A stretch of DNA of 64,000 nt from NCBI RefSeq assembly GCF_051859345.1, contig NZ_JBHYFV010000004.1:1-64000 (forward strand), read 5' to 3'. The position numbers and the translations under genes were made by a program. This DNA comes from Marivita sp051859345. GTDB lineage: Bacteria > Pseudomonadota > Alphaproteobacteria > Rhodobacterales > Rhodobacteraceae. Positions 43,879-52,489 of this stretch are shown piece after piece. The stretch's first letter is position 1. Every line of letters starts with the position of its first letter. The notes beneath the pieces were generated by a model. The model searched no databases, was not told the origin of the DNA, and saw only the letters and a program-made list of their open reading frames with translations.

Positions 43879-45012
43879 TTACATCTTGCAATCAGCAGCG
43901 TAGGCGTCGGAATGGTTTTCGAGCGCGGTGCCGATGATCTTGTTGGTGTAGACGTCGCCTTCCTTGATCACTTCGCGGACATAGATGTTCTGGATCGGGT
44001 GATTGTTCGGACCGAACGAGAACGCGCCGCGGGTGCTGTCGAAATCCGCCGCTTTCAGGGCAGACCTGAACGCCTCTGCGTCAGAGACCTCTGCAGAGTC
44101 GAGGGCGCTGATCAACAGGTTTGCGGTATCGAACCCCTGCGACGCATAAAGCGACGGTAGGCGGCCATACTCGTCCTGGAAACTGCTGACGAATGCTGTG
44201 TTGGTCGGGTTGTCCAGATCCTTGTTCCACTGCGACGTGTTGATTACGCCAAGCGCCGCATCACCCACAGCCTGAAGAATCCCTTGGTCAAAGCTGAACG
44301 CCGGTCCGACCACAGGAAGACCGACACCCGAGTCGGCATATTGCTTCAGGAAGGAAATCCCCATTCCGCCCGGCAGAAAGAAAAAGACGGAATCCGCGCC
44401 AGATGCCCGGATCTGGGCAATCTCGGCGGCGTAGTCGGCCTGACCCAGCTTCGTATAAAGCTCACCCGCGAGATCGCCTTTGAAGTAGCGCTTGAAACCG
44501 GTCAGCGCATCCTGCCCGGCGGGATAATTCGGGGCCAGAATGAAGGTGTTCGTGAACTCTGCGTCCGTGGCGTAAGCGCCCGCCGCTTCGTGCAGGTTGT
44601 CGTTCTGCCAGGCCACGTTGAAATAGTTGGGATTACAGCCCGCGCCGGCAAGGGCGGACGGGCCGGCGTTCGGCGACAGGTAGAATTTGCCCTGCGCCAC
44701 GGCGCTTGGCACCACGGCCATGGCAAGGTTGGACCAGATGATACCGGTCAGCACGTCGACATTTTCCGACTGGATCATCTTGTCCGCAAGCTGAACCGCG
44801 ATATCGGGTTTTTGCTGATCATCCTCGATGACCACTTCGATGTCGTCACGGCCGGATTGCTTGATCGCAAGCATGAAGCCATCGCGCACGTCGATGCCTA
44901 GCCCGGCACCGCCGCCGGACAGCGTGGTGATCATGCCCACCTTCGTTTCGGCCTGTGCGCCGAAGGCCAGCGCGCCAAGCGCCGTGGCCAAAGCAAGTGT
45001 CTTCAGTTTCAT
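43879..45012 (-). CDS. ABC transporter substrate-binding protein, LivJ/aromatic-acid type
   Basis: From ATG 45012 the product is 377 residues with a clear signal peptide (1-21, AQA). The mature part opens TKVGMITTLSGGGAGLGIDV like type 1 periplasmic binding proteins for amino acids, amides and aromatic acids. It is encoded between the CoA ligase and the Liv permeases. The expected ligand is 2-aminobenzoate or a related benzoate; this is inferred from context. Confidence 0.9.
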   Translation of the reverse strand: MKLKTLALATALGALAFGAQAETKVGMITTLSGGGAGLGIDVRDGFMLAIKQSGRDDIEVVIEDDQQKPDIAVQLADKMIQSENVDVLTGIIWSNLAMAVVPSAVAQGKFYLSPNAGPSALAGAGCNPNYFNVAWQNDNLHEAAGAYATDAEFTNTFILAPNYPAGQDALTGFKRYFKGDLAGELYTKLGQADYAAEIAQIRASGADSVFFFLPGGMGISFLKQYADSGVGLPVVGPAFSFDQGILQAVGDAALGVINTSQWNKDLDNPTNTAFVSSFQDEYGRLPSLYASQGFDTANLLISALDSAEVSDAEAFRSALKAADFDSTRGAFSFGPNNHPIQNIYVREVIKEGDVYTNKIIGTALENHSDAYAADCKM

Positions 45013-45076
45013 ATTTTTATCTCCCTGGTCTGTTGGATCGCTTCGCGTGTTGGGCTGCGAAGTCTGTCGTGAATTG

Positions 45077-45104
45077 ACTATACTGTCCCTTTCAGTCCGC
45101 ACAA
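45077..45104 (-). promoter_or_regulatory. Possible internal promoter for the transporter genes
   Basis: On the minus strand TTGTGC (45104-45099) and TATAGT (45082-45077) are 16 bp apart, 65 bp before the binding-protein start. The -10 match is good and the -35 is weak. It would let the importer be made apart from the catabolic genes upstream. Confidence 0.35.
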
Positions 45105-45142
45105 ACGGCCTTCGGCAAATGGGTCGGGCTGACTGGCATTCC

Positions 45143-46774
45143 TCATTCCTTCAGGTCTCGCAGCACAAACCGCTGGATCTTGCCGGTTGCGGTCTTTGGC
45201 AGTGATGCGTGAAAGTGGATGGATCGTGGGTATTTGTAAGGTGCAATCATCGCCTTTACATGCTCCTGAAGCGCAATGCGCGTTTCATCAGAGGGGGCAG
45301 ATCCTTCGGCAAGAACAACATGCGCCTCGACGATTTGTCCGCGCTCCTCGTCAGGGGCGCCGACAACGGCACATTCCAGCACGGCGTCATGTGCCAGAAG
45401 CGCAGCTTCGACCTCGGGACCGGCGATGTTATAGCCTGCCGAAACGATCATGTCGTCATTGCGTGCGGCGAAATGCAGATAGCCGTCATCATCCATCCAG
45501 AAGCTGTCACCGGTGATATTCCAGCCGTCGCGGACATAGCCGCTTTGCCGAGCATCCGCGAGATAACGGCAACCGGTCGGGCCACGCACTGCGAGGCGGC
45601 CGATGTCTCCGCGTTTTACGTCCCGCATGTCCGCATCCACAACCCGCGCCTCATAGCCAGTGACCGGTTTGCCGGTACAGGCCGGGCGGTGGTCGTCAAA
45701 GCGATTGGATATGAAGATATGCAACATCTCGGTTGCTCCGATCCCGTCCAGCATCGGCTTTCCGGTCTTGGCTTTCCATTGCTCGTAAATCGGCGCGGGC
45801 AGCGTTTCTCCCGCCGAAACGGCGGCCCGCAAACTGGACAGATCGGCGCCGTCTTCCATGGCCTGCAACATCACGCGGTAGGCGGTCGGAGCGGTAAAGC
45901 AGATTGTCGCGCGGTACTTCTGGATAATCTCGATCAGGTTCGGCGGGGACGCGGTTTCAAGCAAGGCCGCCGCTGCGCCGAAACGCAGAGGAAACACCGC
46001 CAACCCTCCCAGCCCGAAGGTAAAGGCAAGGGGCGGTGAGCCGACAAAAACATCGTCGGGCGTGACCCCAAGCACTTCGCGCCCATACCCGTCCGCAATG
46101 ATCAAGAGATCGCGGTGAAAGTGCATCGTGGCTTTCGGTTCGCCGGTGGTGCCAGAGGTAAAGCCAAGAAGGGCGACGTCGTCGCGACCGGTCTGCACAG
46201 CGTCGAATGTCACCGGCTTTTCCAGCGCCAGCCGGTCAAGTTCGGCGTCGTGGTTGGACGTGCCGTCAAAGCCGACAACTCTGGTCAGGTGTGCGCTGTG
46301 CTCTGCACAGCTGGTCATTTCGTCCATCAAACGCGTGTCGCAAAGCGCATGGGTGATCCGGGCCTTGTCGACGATCTTGGACAATTCACCAGCCCGCAGC
46401 ATTGGCATCGTGTTCACGACCACCGCCCCGGCTTTGGTGGCGGCCAACCAGCAGGCGACCATGGCAGGATTGTTTGCGGACCGTATCAGGACGCGGTTGC
46501 CCGGCTTGAGCCCCAGATCATCCACAAGAGCGTGCGCCAGCCTGTTGGTCCAGTCCGACATCTCCTTGTAGGTCCGCCGCCGCCCGTTGCCGATCAGCGC
46601 GGTCCGGTCGCCAAAACCCTTGGTGACCATCGCATCGGTCAATTCGACCGCAGCGTTCAGACGTTCGGGGTAGGGGAAGCGGTCAAGAAGCAGGTCGGGA
46701 AACTGATCCGGGGACGGCAGATTGTCCCGCGTGAAGGTATCGACATGCGCAGTTGGTCCAAGTGCAGTGCCCAT
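45143..46774 (-). CDS. 2-Aminobenzoate-CoA ligase (AMP-forming)
   Basis: The 543-residue adenylate-forming enzyme has the P-loop-like motif GFTSGTTGEPKATMHFHRD near residue 205, a pattern I associate with anthranilate and benzoate CoA ligases. DGIGATEMLHIF is near residue 330 and the C-terminal lysine segment PKTATGKIQRF is near 530. It would activate 2-aminobenzoate to its CoA thioester, the first step of the pathway whose hydroxylating enzyme is encoded at 49998-52292. Salicylate is an alternative substrate. Confidence 0.88.
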   Translation of the reverse strand: MGTALGPTAHVDTFTRDNLPSPDQFPDLLLDRFPYPERLNAAVELTDAMVTKGFGDRTALIGNGRRRTYKEMSDWTNRLAHALVDDLGLKPGNRVLIRSANNPAMVACWLAATKAGAVVVNTMPMLRAGELSKIVDKARITHALCDTRLMDEMTSCAEHSAHLTRVVGFDGTSNHDAELDRLALEKPVTFDAVQTGRDDVALLGFTSGTTGEPKATMHFHRDLLIIADGYGREVLGVTPDDVFVGSPPLAFTFGLGGLAVFPLRFGAAAALLETASPPNLIEIIQKYRATICFTAPTAYRVMLQAMEDGADLSSLRAAVSAGETLPAPIYEQWKAKTGKPMLDGIGATEMLHIFISNRFDDHRPACTGKPVTGYEARVVDADMRDVKRGDIGRLAVRGPTGCRYLADARQSGYVRDGWNITGDSFWMDDDGYLHFAARNDDMIVSAGYNIAGPEVEAALLAHDAVLECAVVGAPDEERGQIVEAHVVLAEGSAPSDETRIALQEHVKAMIAPYKYPRSIHFHASLPKTATGKIQRFVLRDLKE

Positions 46775-46849
46775 TTTATCGTCTCTCCCCCAATCTCAAG
46801 GATTCCCCGGTGTCTGCCAGGGCGCGCGACATGGCGTCTTGCGGGCCGG

Positions 46850-48022
46850 TCATCTGGCACGCTCTTCGGCTGCAAGGTGATCGGCCATGACCTGCCGTGC
46901 GATCACCACCCGCTGGACGTCCGACGCCCCTTCATAGATCCTCAGCGCGCGGATTTCGCGATACAGGTGTTCGACCGTTTCACCGGATTTCACGCCGTCG
47001 CCGCCATGCAGCTGCACCGCGCGGTCGATGACCTGTTGCGCGTGGTCGGTCGAGAAAAGCTTCGCCATCGCCGCCTCGCGCGTTACACGCGGGGCTCCCA
47101 TGTCCTTGGTCCACGCGGCGCGGTAGACCAGCAGTGCGGCCGCATCCACGTCCACCGCCATGTCTGCGATGTGGCCCTGAACCATCTGCATGTCAAAAAG
47201 CGGTGCCCCCTGCACCTGGCGCGCCATCACGCGGGACAAAGCCTCGTCCAATGCGCGCCGTGCAAAGCCAAGGGCCGCCGCCGCAACGGTCGAACGAAAC
47301 ACATCCAAGACCGACATCGCAATTCTGAACCCCGCGCCCCGATCCCCAATCAGCGCGGCGGCCGGAATGCGGCAATCGGAGAACCGAAGGCGCGCCAGCG
47401 GATGCGGCGCAATGGTCTCCAGTCGTTCCACAATCTCGAATCCCGGCAGGCCAGCGGGTATGACAAAAGCTGATAACCCGCGTGCGCCCGGCGCCTCGCC
47501 GGTGCGCGCGAAAAGTGTGTAGACATCCGCAATTCCACCATTGGAAATCCACGTTTTTTCGCCGTTCAGAACAAACGTATCTCCATCTTCGACCGCCGTC
47601 ATCGTTGAATTGGCGACATCCGACCCCGATTGCGGTTCCGTCAGTGCAAATGCCGATATGGCCTTTCCACTTCGCGTCAGAGGCAGCCATTCTGCCTTCT
47701 GGGAGGCCGTTCCGAAAAGCGATATCGCCCCTGTCCCCAACCCCTGCATGGCAAAGGCAAAATCGGCCAACCCGTCATGCCGCGCAAGGATGTCCCGCGT
47801 CAGGCAAAGGCGTCGAACGTCAAGTGGCGTCTCGTCCTCGGTCGCGCTGTGCTCAAGCCATCCTGCGTCGCCCAGCCCGCGGACAATATTGCGACACGCC
47901 GTATCGGTGTCGTCTTGGTCGATCTGCGGCAGCGTCGCGGCGGCCCAGGACTCAAGTCCGGACGCCAGCGCATGATGCTCGGGCGCAAAGAAGGGCCAGT
48001 CGAGAAAGCTGCGATCCGGCAT
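46850..48022 (-). CDS. Acyl-CoA dehydrogenase
   Basis: From ATG 48022 the protein is 390 residues. Conserved blocks are AFALTEPQSGSDVAN near 130, GEKTWISNGGIAD near 160 and the C-terminal QLHGGDGVKSGETVEHLYR near 340 followed by RIYEGASDV. It oxidises an acyl-CoA with FAD, feeding electrons to ETF. In this run it probably dehydrogenates a cyclohexane or ring-opened dicarboxyl-CoA intermediate. It overlaps the hydratase gene by 1 bp. Confidence 0.92.
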   Translation of the reverse strand: MPDRSFLDWPFFAPEHHALASGLESWAAATLPQIDQDDTDTACRNIVRGLGDAGWLEHSATEDETPLDVRRLCLTRDILARHDGLADFAFAMQGLGTGAISLFGTASQKAEWLPLTRSGKAISAFALTEPQSGSDVANSTMTAVEDGDTFVLNGEKTWISNGGIADVYTLFARTGEAPGARGLSAFVIPAGLPGFEIVERLETIAPHPLARLRFSDCRIPAAALIGDRGAGFRIAMSVLDVFRSTVAAAALGFARRALDEALSRVMARQVQGAPLFDMQMVQGHIADMAVDVDAAALLVYRAAWTKDMGAPRVTREAAMAKLFSTDHAQQVIDRAVQLHGGDGVKSGETVEHLYREIRALRIYEGASDVQRVVIARQVMADHLAAEERAR

Positions 48023-48834
48023 CAGTTCCCCTCGAAGTTCGGTTTGTCCTTGGCGACGAATGCCCGGTAGGCGCGTTCGAAATCGGCGGTCTGCATGCAG
48101 ATGGCCTGCGCCTGTGCCTCGGCTTCGATCGCCTGTTCCAATCCCATGTTCCATTCCTGGTTCAATTGGGTTTTTGTGATCGAATGGGCAAATGTCGGAC
48201 CGTCCGCCAGCCTTTGCGCCAACGCGCGCGCCGCATCCTCCAATGCGTCCGGGTCATGCAGGGCGTTCCAGAATCCCCAGTTCAACCCTTCTTCGGCCGA
48301 CATGCTGCGCCCGGTATACAGCAATTCCGCCGCGCGGCCCTGACCGATGATCCGGGGCAGCATGGCGCAGGCACCCATGTCGCATCCCGCCAGACCGACG
48401 CGCGTGAACAGAAAGCCGCATTTTGCTGACGGGGTGGCCAGACGCAGGTCCGACGCCATCGCGATGATCGCGCCCGCGCCGACACAGACACCATCGACCG
48501 CTGCAATGATCGGTTTGCCGCACCCGATCATCGCCTTGACCAGATCGCCCGTCATCCGTGTGAAGGCCAACAGCTCTTTCATCTGCATGCCGACCAACGG
48601 GCCAATGATCTCATGCACGTCCCCGCCGGAACAGAAGTTCCCGCCGTTCGAGCCAAAAATCACCACGTCCACATCGTCGGCATAGACCAGCGCGCGGAAC
48701 GTGTCGCGCAGTTCGGCGTAGCTTTCGAAGGTCAGCGGGTTTTTCCGTTCGGGCCGGATCAACCGGATCGTGGCGATACGGTCCGTGACCTGCCAGTCGA
48801 AATGTTGGGGGCTGAGGTCAGCCAGCTTGGTCAT
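48022..48834 (-). CDS. Enoyl-CoA hydratase / crotonase family
   Basis: From ATG 48834 the product is 270 residues. The oxyanion-hole region is seen as GGNFCSGGDVHEI near residue 65 and GVCVGAGAIIAMASDLRLA near residue 118. Crotonase enzymes hydrate or cleave CoA thioesters, so it could perform ring opening or a beta-oxidation step in the aminobenzoyl-CoA route. It overlaps the MarR gene by 17 bp. Confidence 0.92.
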   Translation of the reverse strand: MTKLADLSPQHFDWQVTDRIATIRLIRPERKNPLTFESYAELRDTFRALVYADDVDVVIFGSNGGNFCSGGDVHEIIGPLVGMQMKELLAFTRMTGDLVKAMIGCGKPIIAAVDGVCVGAGAIIAMASDLRLATPSAKCGFLFTRVGLAGCDMGACAMLPRIIGQGRAAELLYTGRSMSAEEGLNWGFWNALHDPDALEDAARALAQRLADGPTFAHSITKTQLNQEWNMGLEQAIEAEAQAQAICMQTADFERAYRAFVAKDKPNFEGN

Positions 48835-49264
48835 GTGTCCCTCCTTCTGCGCGCCTGACAAGGTCGCGCAACATGTCGAGGTCTTCTTCTCCAAGGTTGG
48901 CAAAGATCCGATCCACCTCAATCTCATGGGCGCGTGCGAGTTCCTTGAACTGCGTGCGGCCTGCATCGGTCAGCGTGACCATCACCACGCGACGATCCGT
49001 TTCGCTGGCCAGCCGTCGCACCAGCCCTTCGCTTTCAAGCCGGTCAACCACCGTCGTGGCATTCCCGTTCGACACCAGAAGCATCCGGCTGAGTTCGCTC
49101 ATCTTCATCGGCGTTTCGCTGCGAAACAGCGCCGCCATCACGTCAAACCGGGGCAGGGTGGTATCATAGGACACCCGCAGAAAATCGCGCAGCTGGTTCT
49201 CGGTCCCGCGCGTGAGCCGCAACAGGCGAATCCAGGTCCGAAGCCTGCGCCGGGCCAGTGTCAT
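48818..49264 (-). CDS. MarR-family transcriptional regulator of the aminobenzoate cluster
   Basis: The 148-residue protein has the winged-helix pattern of MarR: SELSRMLLVSNGNATTVVD near residue 55 and the wing D-R-R in SETDRRVVMVTLT. It lies inside the operon between the SDR and hydratase genes with overlaps on both sides, so it is autoregulated with them. An aromatic-CoA thioester is a likely ligand, as for other MarR regulators of aromatic-CoA pathways (inference). A possible operator is at 52364-52407. Confidence 0.9.
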   Translation of the reverse strand: MTLARRRLRTWIRLLRLTRGTENQLRDFLRVSYDTTLPRFDVMAALFRSETPMKMSELSRMLLVSNGNATTVVDRLESEGLVRRLASETDRRVVMVTLTDAGRTQFKELARAHEIEVDRIFANLGEEDLDMLRDLVRRAEGGTHDQAG

Positions 49265-50001
49265 ACTTCACCCCCCGCGATGGCAATGGCCTGACCATTG
49301 ATCCCGGCGGAAGCGGGGCCACAAAGCCAAAGCGCCGCGGCTGTCACTTCGGCAGGTTGAACAAGCCGGTTTTGCGGATTGACGCCGGTCAGCGCGGCGC
49401 GCGCCTCACTGGCGGATTTTCCGGTCTTCGCGACGATGGTGTCGACTGATCGCGCGGTCATCTCGGTGTCAAGAAACCCTGGGCAAAGCGCGTTGACCGT
49501 AATGTCCTTGCGTGCCACTTCGAGCGCCAGCGACCGCGTCAGACCAACAACACCGTGTTTGGCCGCAGCATAGGGGGCGACGTAGGCATAGCCCTTAAGC
49601 CCCGCAGTCGATGCAACGGAAATGAGCCTGCCCCATCCCGGCATCTGGTTCAAACCCTCCTGCAGCGTCAGAAACACCCCGGTCAGGTTGACAGCCAGCA
49701 TCGCGTTCCACTGCTCCAGCGTCGTGCGGCCAAACGGGGCGCTGTCGGCGGCTCCGGCATTGGCGATCACGATGTCCACAGGGCCTGCGGTCTTGAACAA
49801 GGCCCGAACAGACGTCTCGTCTGTGACATCCGCCACAATCGGGACGATCCCCGGCATCTGCGATGACAGCGCGTCTAGCGGGACCGCGTTGCGCCCGGCA
49901 ATCACAACCTCGGCTCCTTCGGTCGCAAAGGCCCGTGCAAGGTCCGCACCCAGACCAGTGCCTCCTCCGGTGATCAGAATGCGTCGGCCCGTTTGCGTCA
50001 T
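49261..50001 (-). CDS. Short-chain dehydrogenase/reductase
   Basis: The 246-residue protein has the NAD(P) motif TGGGTGLG near residue 11, NAG near residue 85 and the catalytic Ser and YAAAK near residues 130-148. It probably oxidises or reduces an alcohol or ketone of the dearomatised ring. It overlaps the flavin fusion gene and the MarR gene by 4 bp. Confidence 0.92.
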   Translation of the reverse strand: MTQTGRRILITGGGTGLGADLARAFATEGAEVVIAGRNAVPLDALSSQMPGIVPIVADVTDETSVRALFKTAGPVDIVIANAGAADSAPFGRTTLEQWNAMLAVNLTGVFLTLQEGLNQMPGWGRLISVASTAGLKGYAYVAPYAAAKHGVVGLTRSLALEVARKDITVNALCPGFLDTEMTARSVDTIVAKTGKSASEARAALTGVNPQNRLVQPAEVTAAALWLCGPASAGINGQAIAIAGGEV

Positions 50002-52292
50002 GCGCGGATCATCTCCTGTGCGCGCTCGCGCAGGCGATACGCCTGATCACGGCCGGCAAGGTAGGGATCAGGCCAAGTCACGCCGGTATCCCCCAATTCC
50101 AGCGCGGCATGCAGCGTCCAATAGGGATCGGCCAGGTGCGGACGCGCAAGGCAGACCAGATCGGCACGCCCGGCGATCAGGATGGAATTGACATGATCGG
50201 TCTCGAAGATATTGCCGACCGCCATTGTCGGCATCCCCAATTCGTTGCGGATGCGGTTCGAAAACGGGGTCTGGAACATGCGCCCATAGACGGGCGACGC
50301 CTTGGTTGTTGTCTGTCCGGCCGAGACGTCGATGATGTCCGCGCCAGCGCCCCGGAACATGGCTGCTATCTCTACCGCATCTTCGGGTGTGATCCCGTTT
50401 TCCCCAACCCAGTCGTTTGCGGAAATGCGCACCGACATCGGCTTGGGCGCGGGCCATACCGCGCGCATGGCCTTCATGATTTCCAGAGGATAGCGCATGC
50501 GGTTCTCAAGACTTCCGCCATAGTCATCCTTGCGCAGATTGGACAGCGGCGAGATGAAAGACGACACAAGATAGCCATGTGCCGCGTGCAGTTCGATCAT
50601 GTCGAACCCGGCCCGCGCTGCCATCTCTGTCGAAGCGACAAACTGATCGCGCACCGCGTCCATGTCGGCGCGGGTCATCTCTCGGGGTGTGTCGGTCTGC
50701 TCCGACCACGCAACCGGCGATGGCGCCATCACCTCCCAGTTGTCGCTTGGCAAACGGGTGTCGGCCTCTTCCCAGCCAACCTGTGTCGAGCCCTTGCGCC
50801 CGGAATGGCCGATCTGGCAGCAGATCTTGGCACCGGTTTCGCCATGCACGAAGTGTACCAGACGCCGCCACGCCGCTTCATGTTCCGGCGCATATAGCCC
50901 TGGGCATCCAGGCGTGATCCGGCCCTCGGGACTGACGCAGGTCATTTCGGTGTAGACAAGCCCCGCGCCACCCTTTGCGCGTTCGGCATAATGCACGAAA
51001 TGCCAGTCCGTCGGGCAGCCATCGACGGCCTTGTATTGAGCCATCGGTGATACAACGATCCGGTTTTCCAGTTCCATATCGCCGAGCTTGAACGGCGCAA
51101 ACATCGGGGCGCGCACCGGCGCATCGGCAGGCACACCGGACTGAGTCTGAAACCACCGCTCGGCACTATTGACCCATGCGGGATCGCGAAGGCGCAGGTT
51201 TTCATGACTGATCCGCTGCGACCGGGTCAGCAGGTTATAGGCAAACTGCATCGGTGCCTGATCAAGATACCGTTCCACCTCTTCGAACCATTCCAGCGAA
51301 TTGCGCGCCGCCGATTGCAGGCGCAGAACTTCAAGCCGACGTTCATCCTGATACCGCGCGAAGGCCTTTTCCAGCGTCGGTTCGGACTGCAGGTAGGTGG
51401 CAAGCGCGATGGCGCTGTCAAACGCCAGCCGCGACCCCGATCCAATCGAAAAATGTGCCGTGGCCGCCGCGTCGCCCATAAGGACGACATTCCCGTGATA
51501 CCACGTCTTGCAGATCACCCGTGGGAAATTCATCCAGACCGCCGAGCCGCGCAGATGCGTGGCGTTCGAAATCAGCGCGTGCCCCCCAAGGTGTTTTTCG
51601 AACACGCGTCGGCAGGTCTCGACCGTTTCCTCTTTGGACATGTCGGCAAAGCCGAACGCGTCCCAGGTCGATTGCAGACATTCGACGATGAATGTCGCGG
51701 TGTTGTCGTCGAACTGGTAGACATGCGCCCACATCCAACCATGTTCGGTCTTTTCAAAGATGAAGGTGAAGGCGTCGTCGAATTTCTGATGTGTGCCAAG
51801 CCAGACGAACTTGCACAGACGGGTGTCGATGTCCGGCTGAAAGACATCTTCGTATTCGCGGCGGACGGCGGAATTGATCCCGTCAGACGCGACAACGATG
51901 TCATAATCGCGCCGATACTCTTCGGCGGTCTTGAATTCGGTTTCAAACTGAAGATCGACGCCAAGCTCTCGGGCGCGCTCCTGCAAGAGGATCAGCATCT
52001 GCTTGCGCCCGATTCCGGCAAAGCCGTGGCCGCCAGAGACGGTGCGCGCACCATTATGTTCAACCGCGATGTCGTCCCAATAGGCAAAATGGCTGCGAAT
52101 TGCGTCGGTGCTTTTCGGATCGTTCTGCTGCATCCGGTCAAGCGCGTCGTCCGACAGGACAACCCCCCAGCCAAAGGTGTCGTTTGCGCGGTTTCGCTCC
52201 AGCACCGTCACTTCGTGGGCGGGGTCGCGCAGTTTCATGCTGATCGCGAAATACAGGCCGGCAGGACCTCCACCCAGGCACATGATATTCAT
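49998..52292 (-). CDS. 2-Aminobenzoyl-CoA monooxygenase/reductase-type flavin fusion
   Basis: The 764-residue protein joins two flavoenzymes. Residues about 1-390 are an FAD monooxygenase (GGGPAG at 7-12, later LMGDAAATAHFSIGSG near 275). Residues about 395-764 are an Old Yellow Enzyme-type FMN reductase (FKLGDMELENRIVVSPMAQY near 400, IGHSGRKGS near 495, ELHAAHGYLVSSFISPLSN near 570). This architecture is known from 2-aminobenzoyl-CoA monooxygenase/reductase of Azoarcus evansii and from salicylyl-CoA 5-hydroxylases. It hydroxylates and then reduces the ring. It heads the minus-strand run. Confidence 0.93.
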   Translation of the reverse strand: MNIMCLGGGPAGLYFAISMKLRDPAHEVTVLERNRANDTFGWGVVLSDDALDRMQQNDPKSTDAIRSHFAYWDDIAVEHNGARTVSGGHGFAGIGRKQMLILLQERARELGVDLQFETEFKTAEEYRRDYDIVVASDGINSAVRREYEDVFQPDIDTRLCKFVWLGTHQKFDDAFTFIFEKTEHGWMWAHVYQFDDNTATFIVECLQSTWDAFGFADMSKEETVETCRRVFEKHLGGHALISNATHLRGSAVWMNFPRVICKTWYHGNVVLMGDAAATAHFSIGSGSRLAFDSAIALATYLQSEPTLEKAFARYQDERRLEVLRLQSAARNSLEWFEEVERYLDQAPMQFAYNLLTRSQRISHENLRLRDPAWVNSAERWFQTQSGVPADAPVRAPMFAPFKLGDMELENRIVVSPMAQYKAVDGCPTDWHFVHYAERAKGGAGLVYTEMTCVSPEGRITPGCPGLYAPEHEAAWRRLVHFVHGETGAKICCQIGHSGRKGSTQVGWEEADTRLPSDNWEVMAPSPVAWSEQTDTPREMTRADMDAVRDQFVASTEMAARAGFDMIELHAAHGYLVSSFISPLSNLRKDDYGGSLENRMRYPLEIMKAMRAVWPAPKPMSVRISANDWVGENGITPEDAVEIAAMFRGAGADIIDVSAGQTTTKASPVYGRMFQTPFSNRIRNELGMPTMAVGNIFETDHVNSILIAGRADLVCLARPHLADPYWTLHAALELGDTGVTWPDPYLAGRDQAYRLRERAQEMIRA

Positions 52293-52363
52293 GTCGCGAA
52301 CCCCTCCGGCTAAAGGTCAATTCGAATCTTCGATAGGAAAAAGCTTAACAGCAGGCCAAATCC

Positions 52364-52407
52364 ATTCAAGTCAAAATTATTTAACCTTAAAATGTTGATA
52401 CTTGAAT
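52364..52407. promoter_or_regulatory. Inverted repeat in the divergent aminobenzoate promoter
   Basis: The spacer between the flavin fusion gene (minus) and the hydratase/dehydrogenase gene (plus) is markedly AT-rich. ATTCAAGT (52364-52371) has an exact inverted copy ACTTGAAT (52400-52407). The inner bases CAA and TTG extend the similarity after a 2-bp offset. It could be a pair of regulator sites, most simply for the MarR protein at 48818-49264. Confidence 0.45.
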
Positions 52408-52489
52408 TAAGGGGAAACCCGGTTAGTCTCTGATATTGCAAACGGTCGGGCAATAAAGCTGACTGGCCGTGCATCTGACAGAGGGTTGC

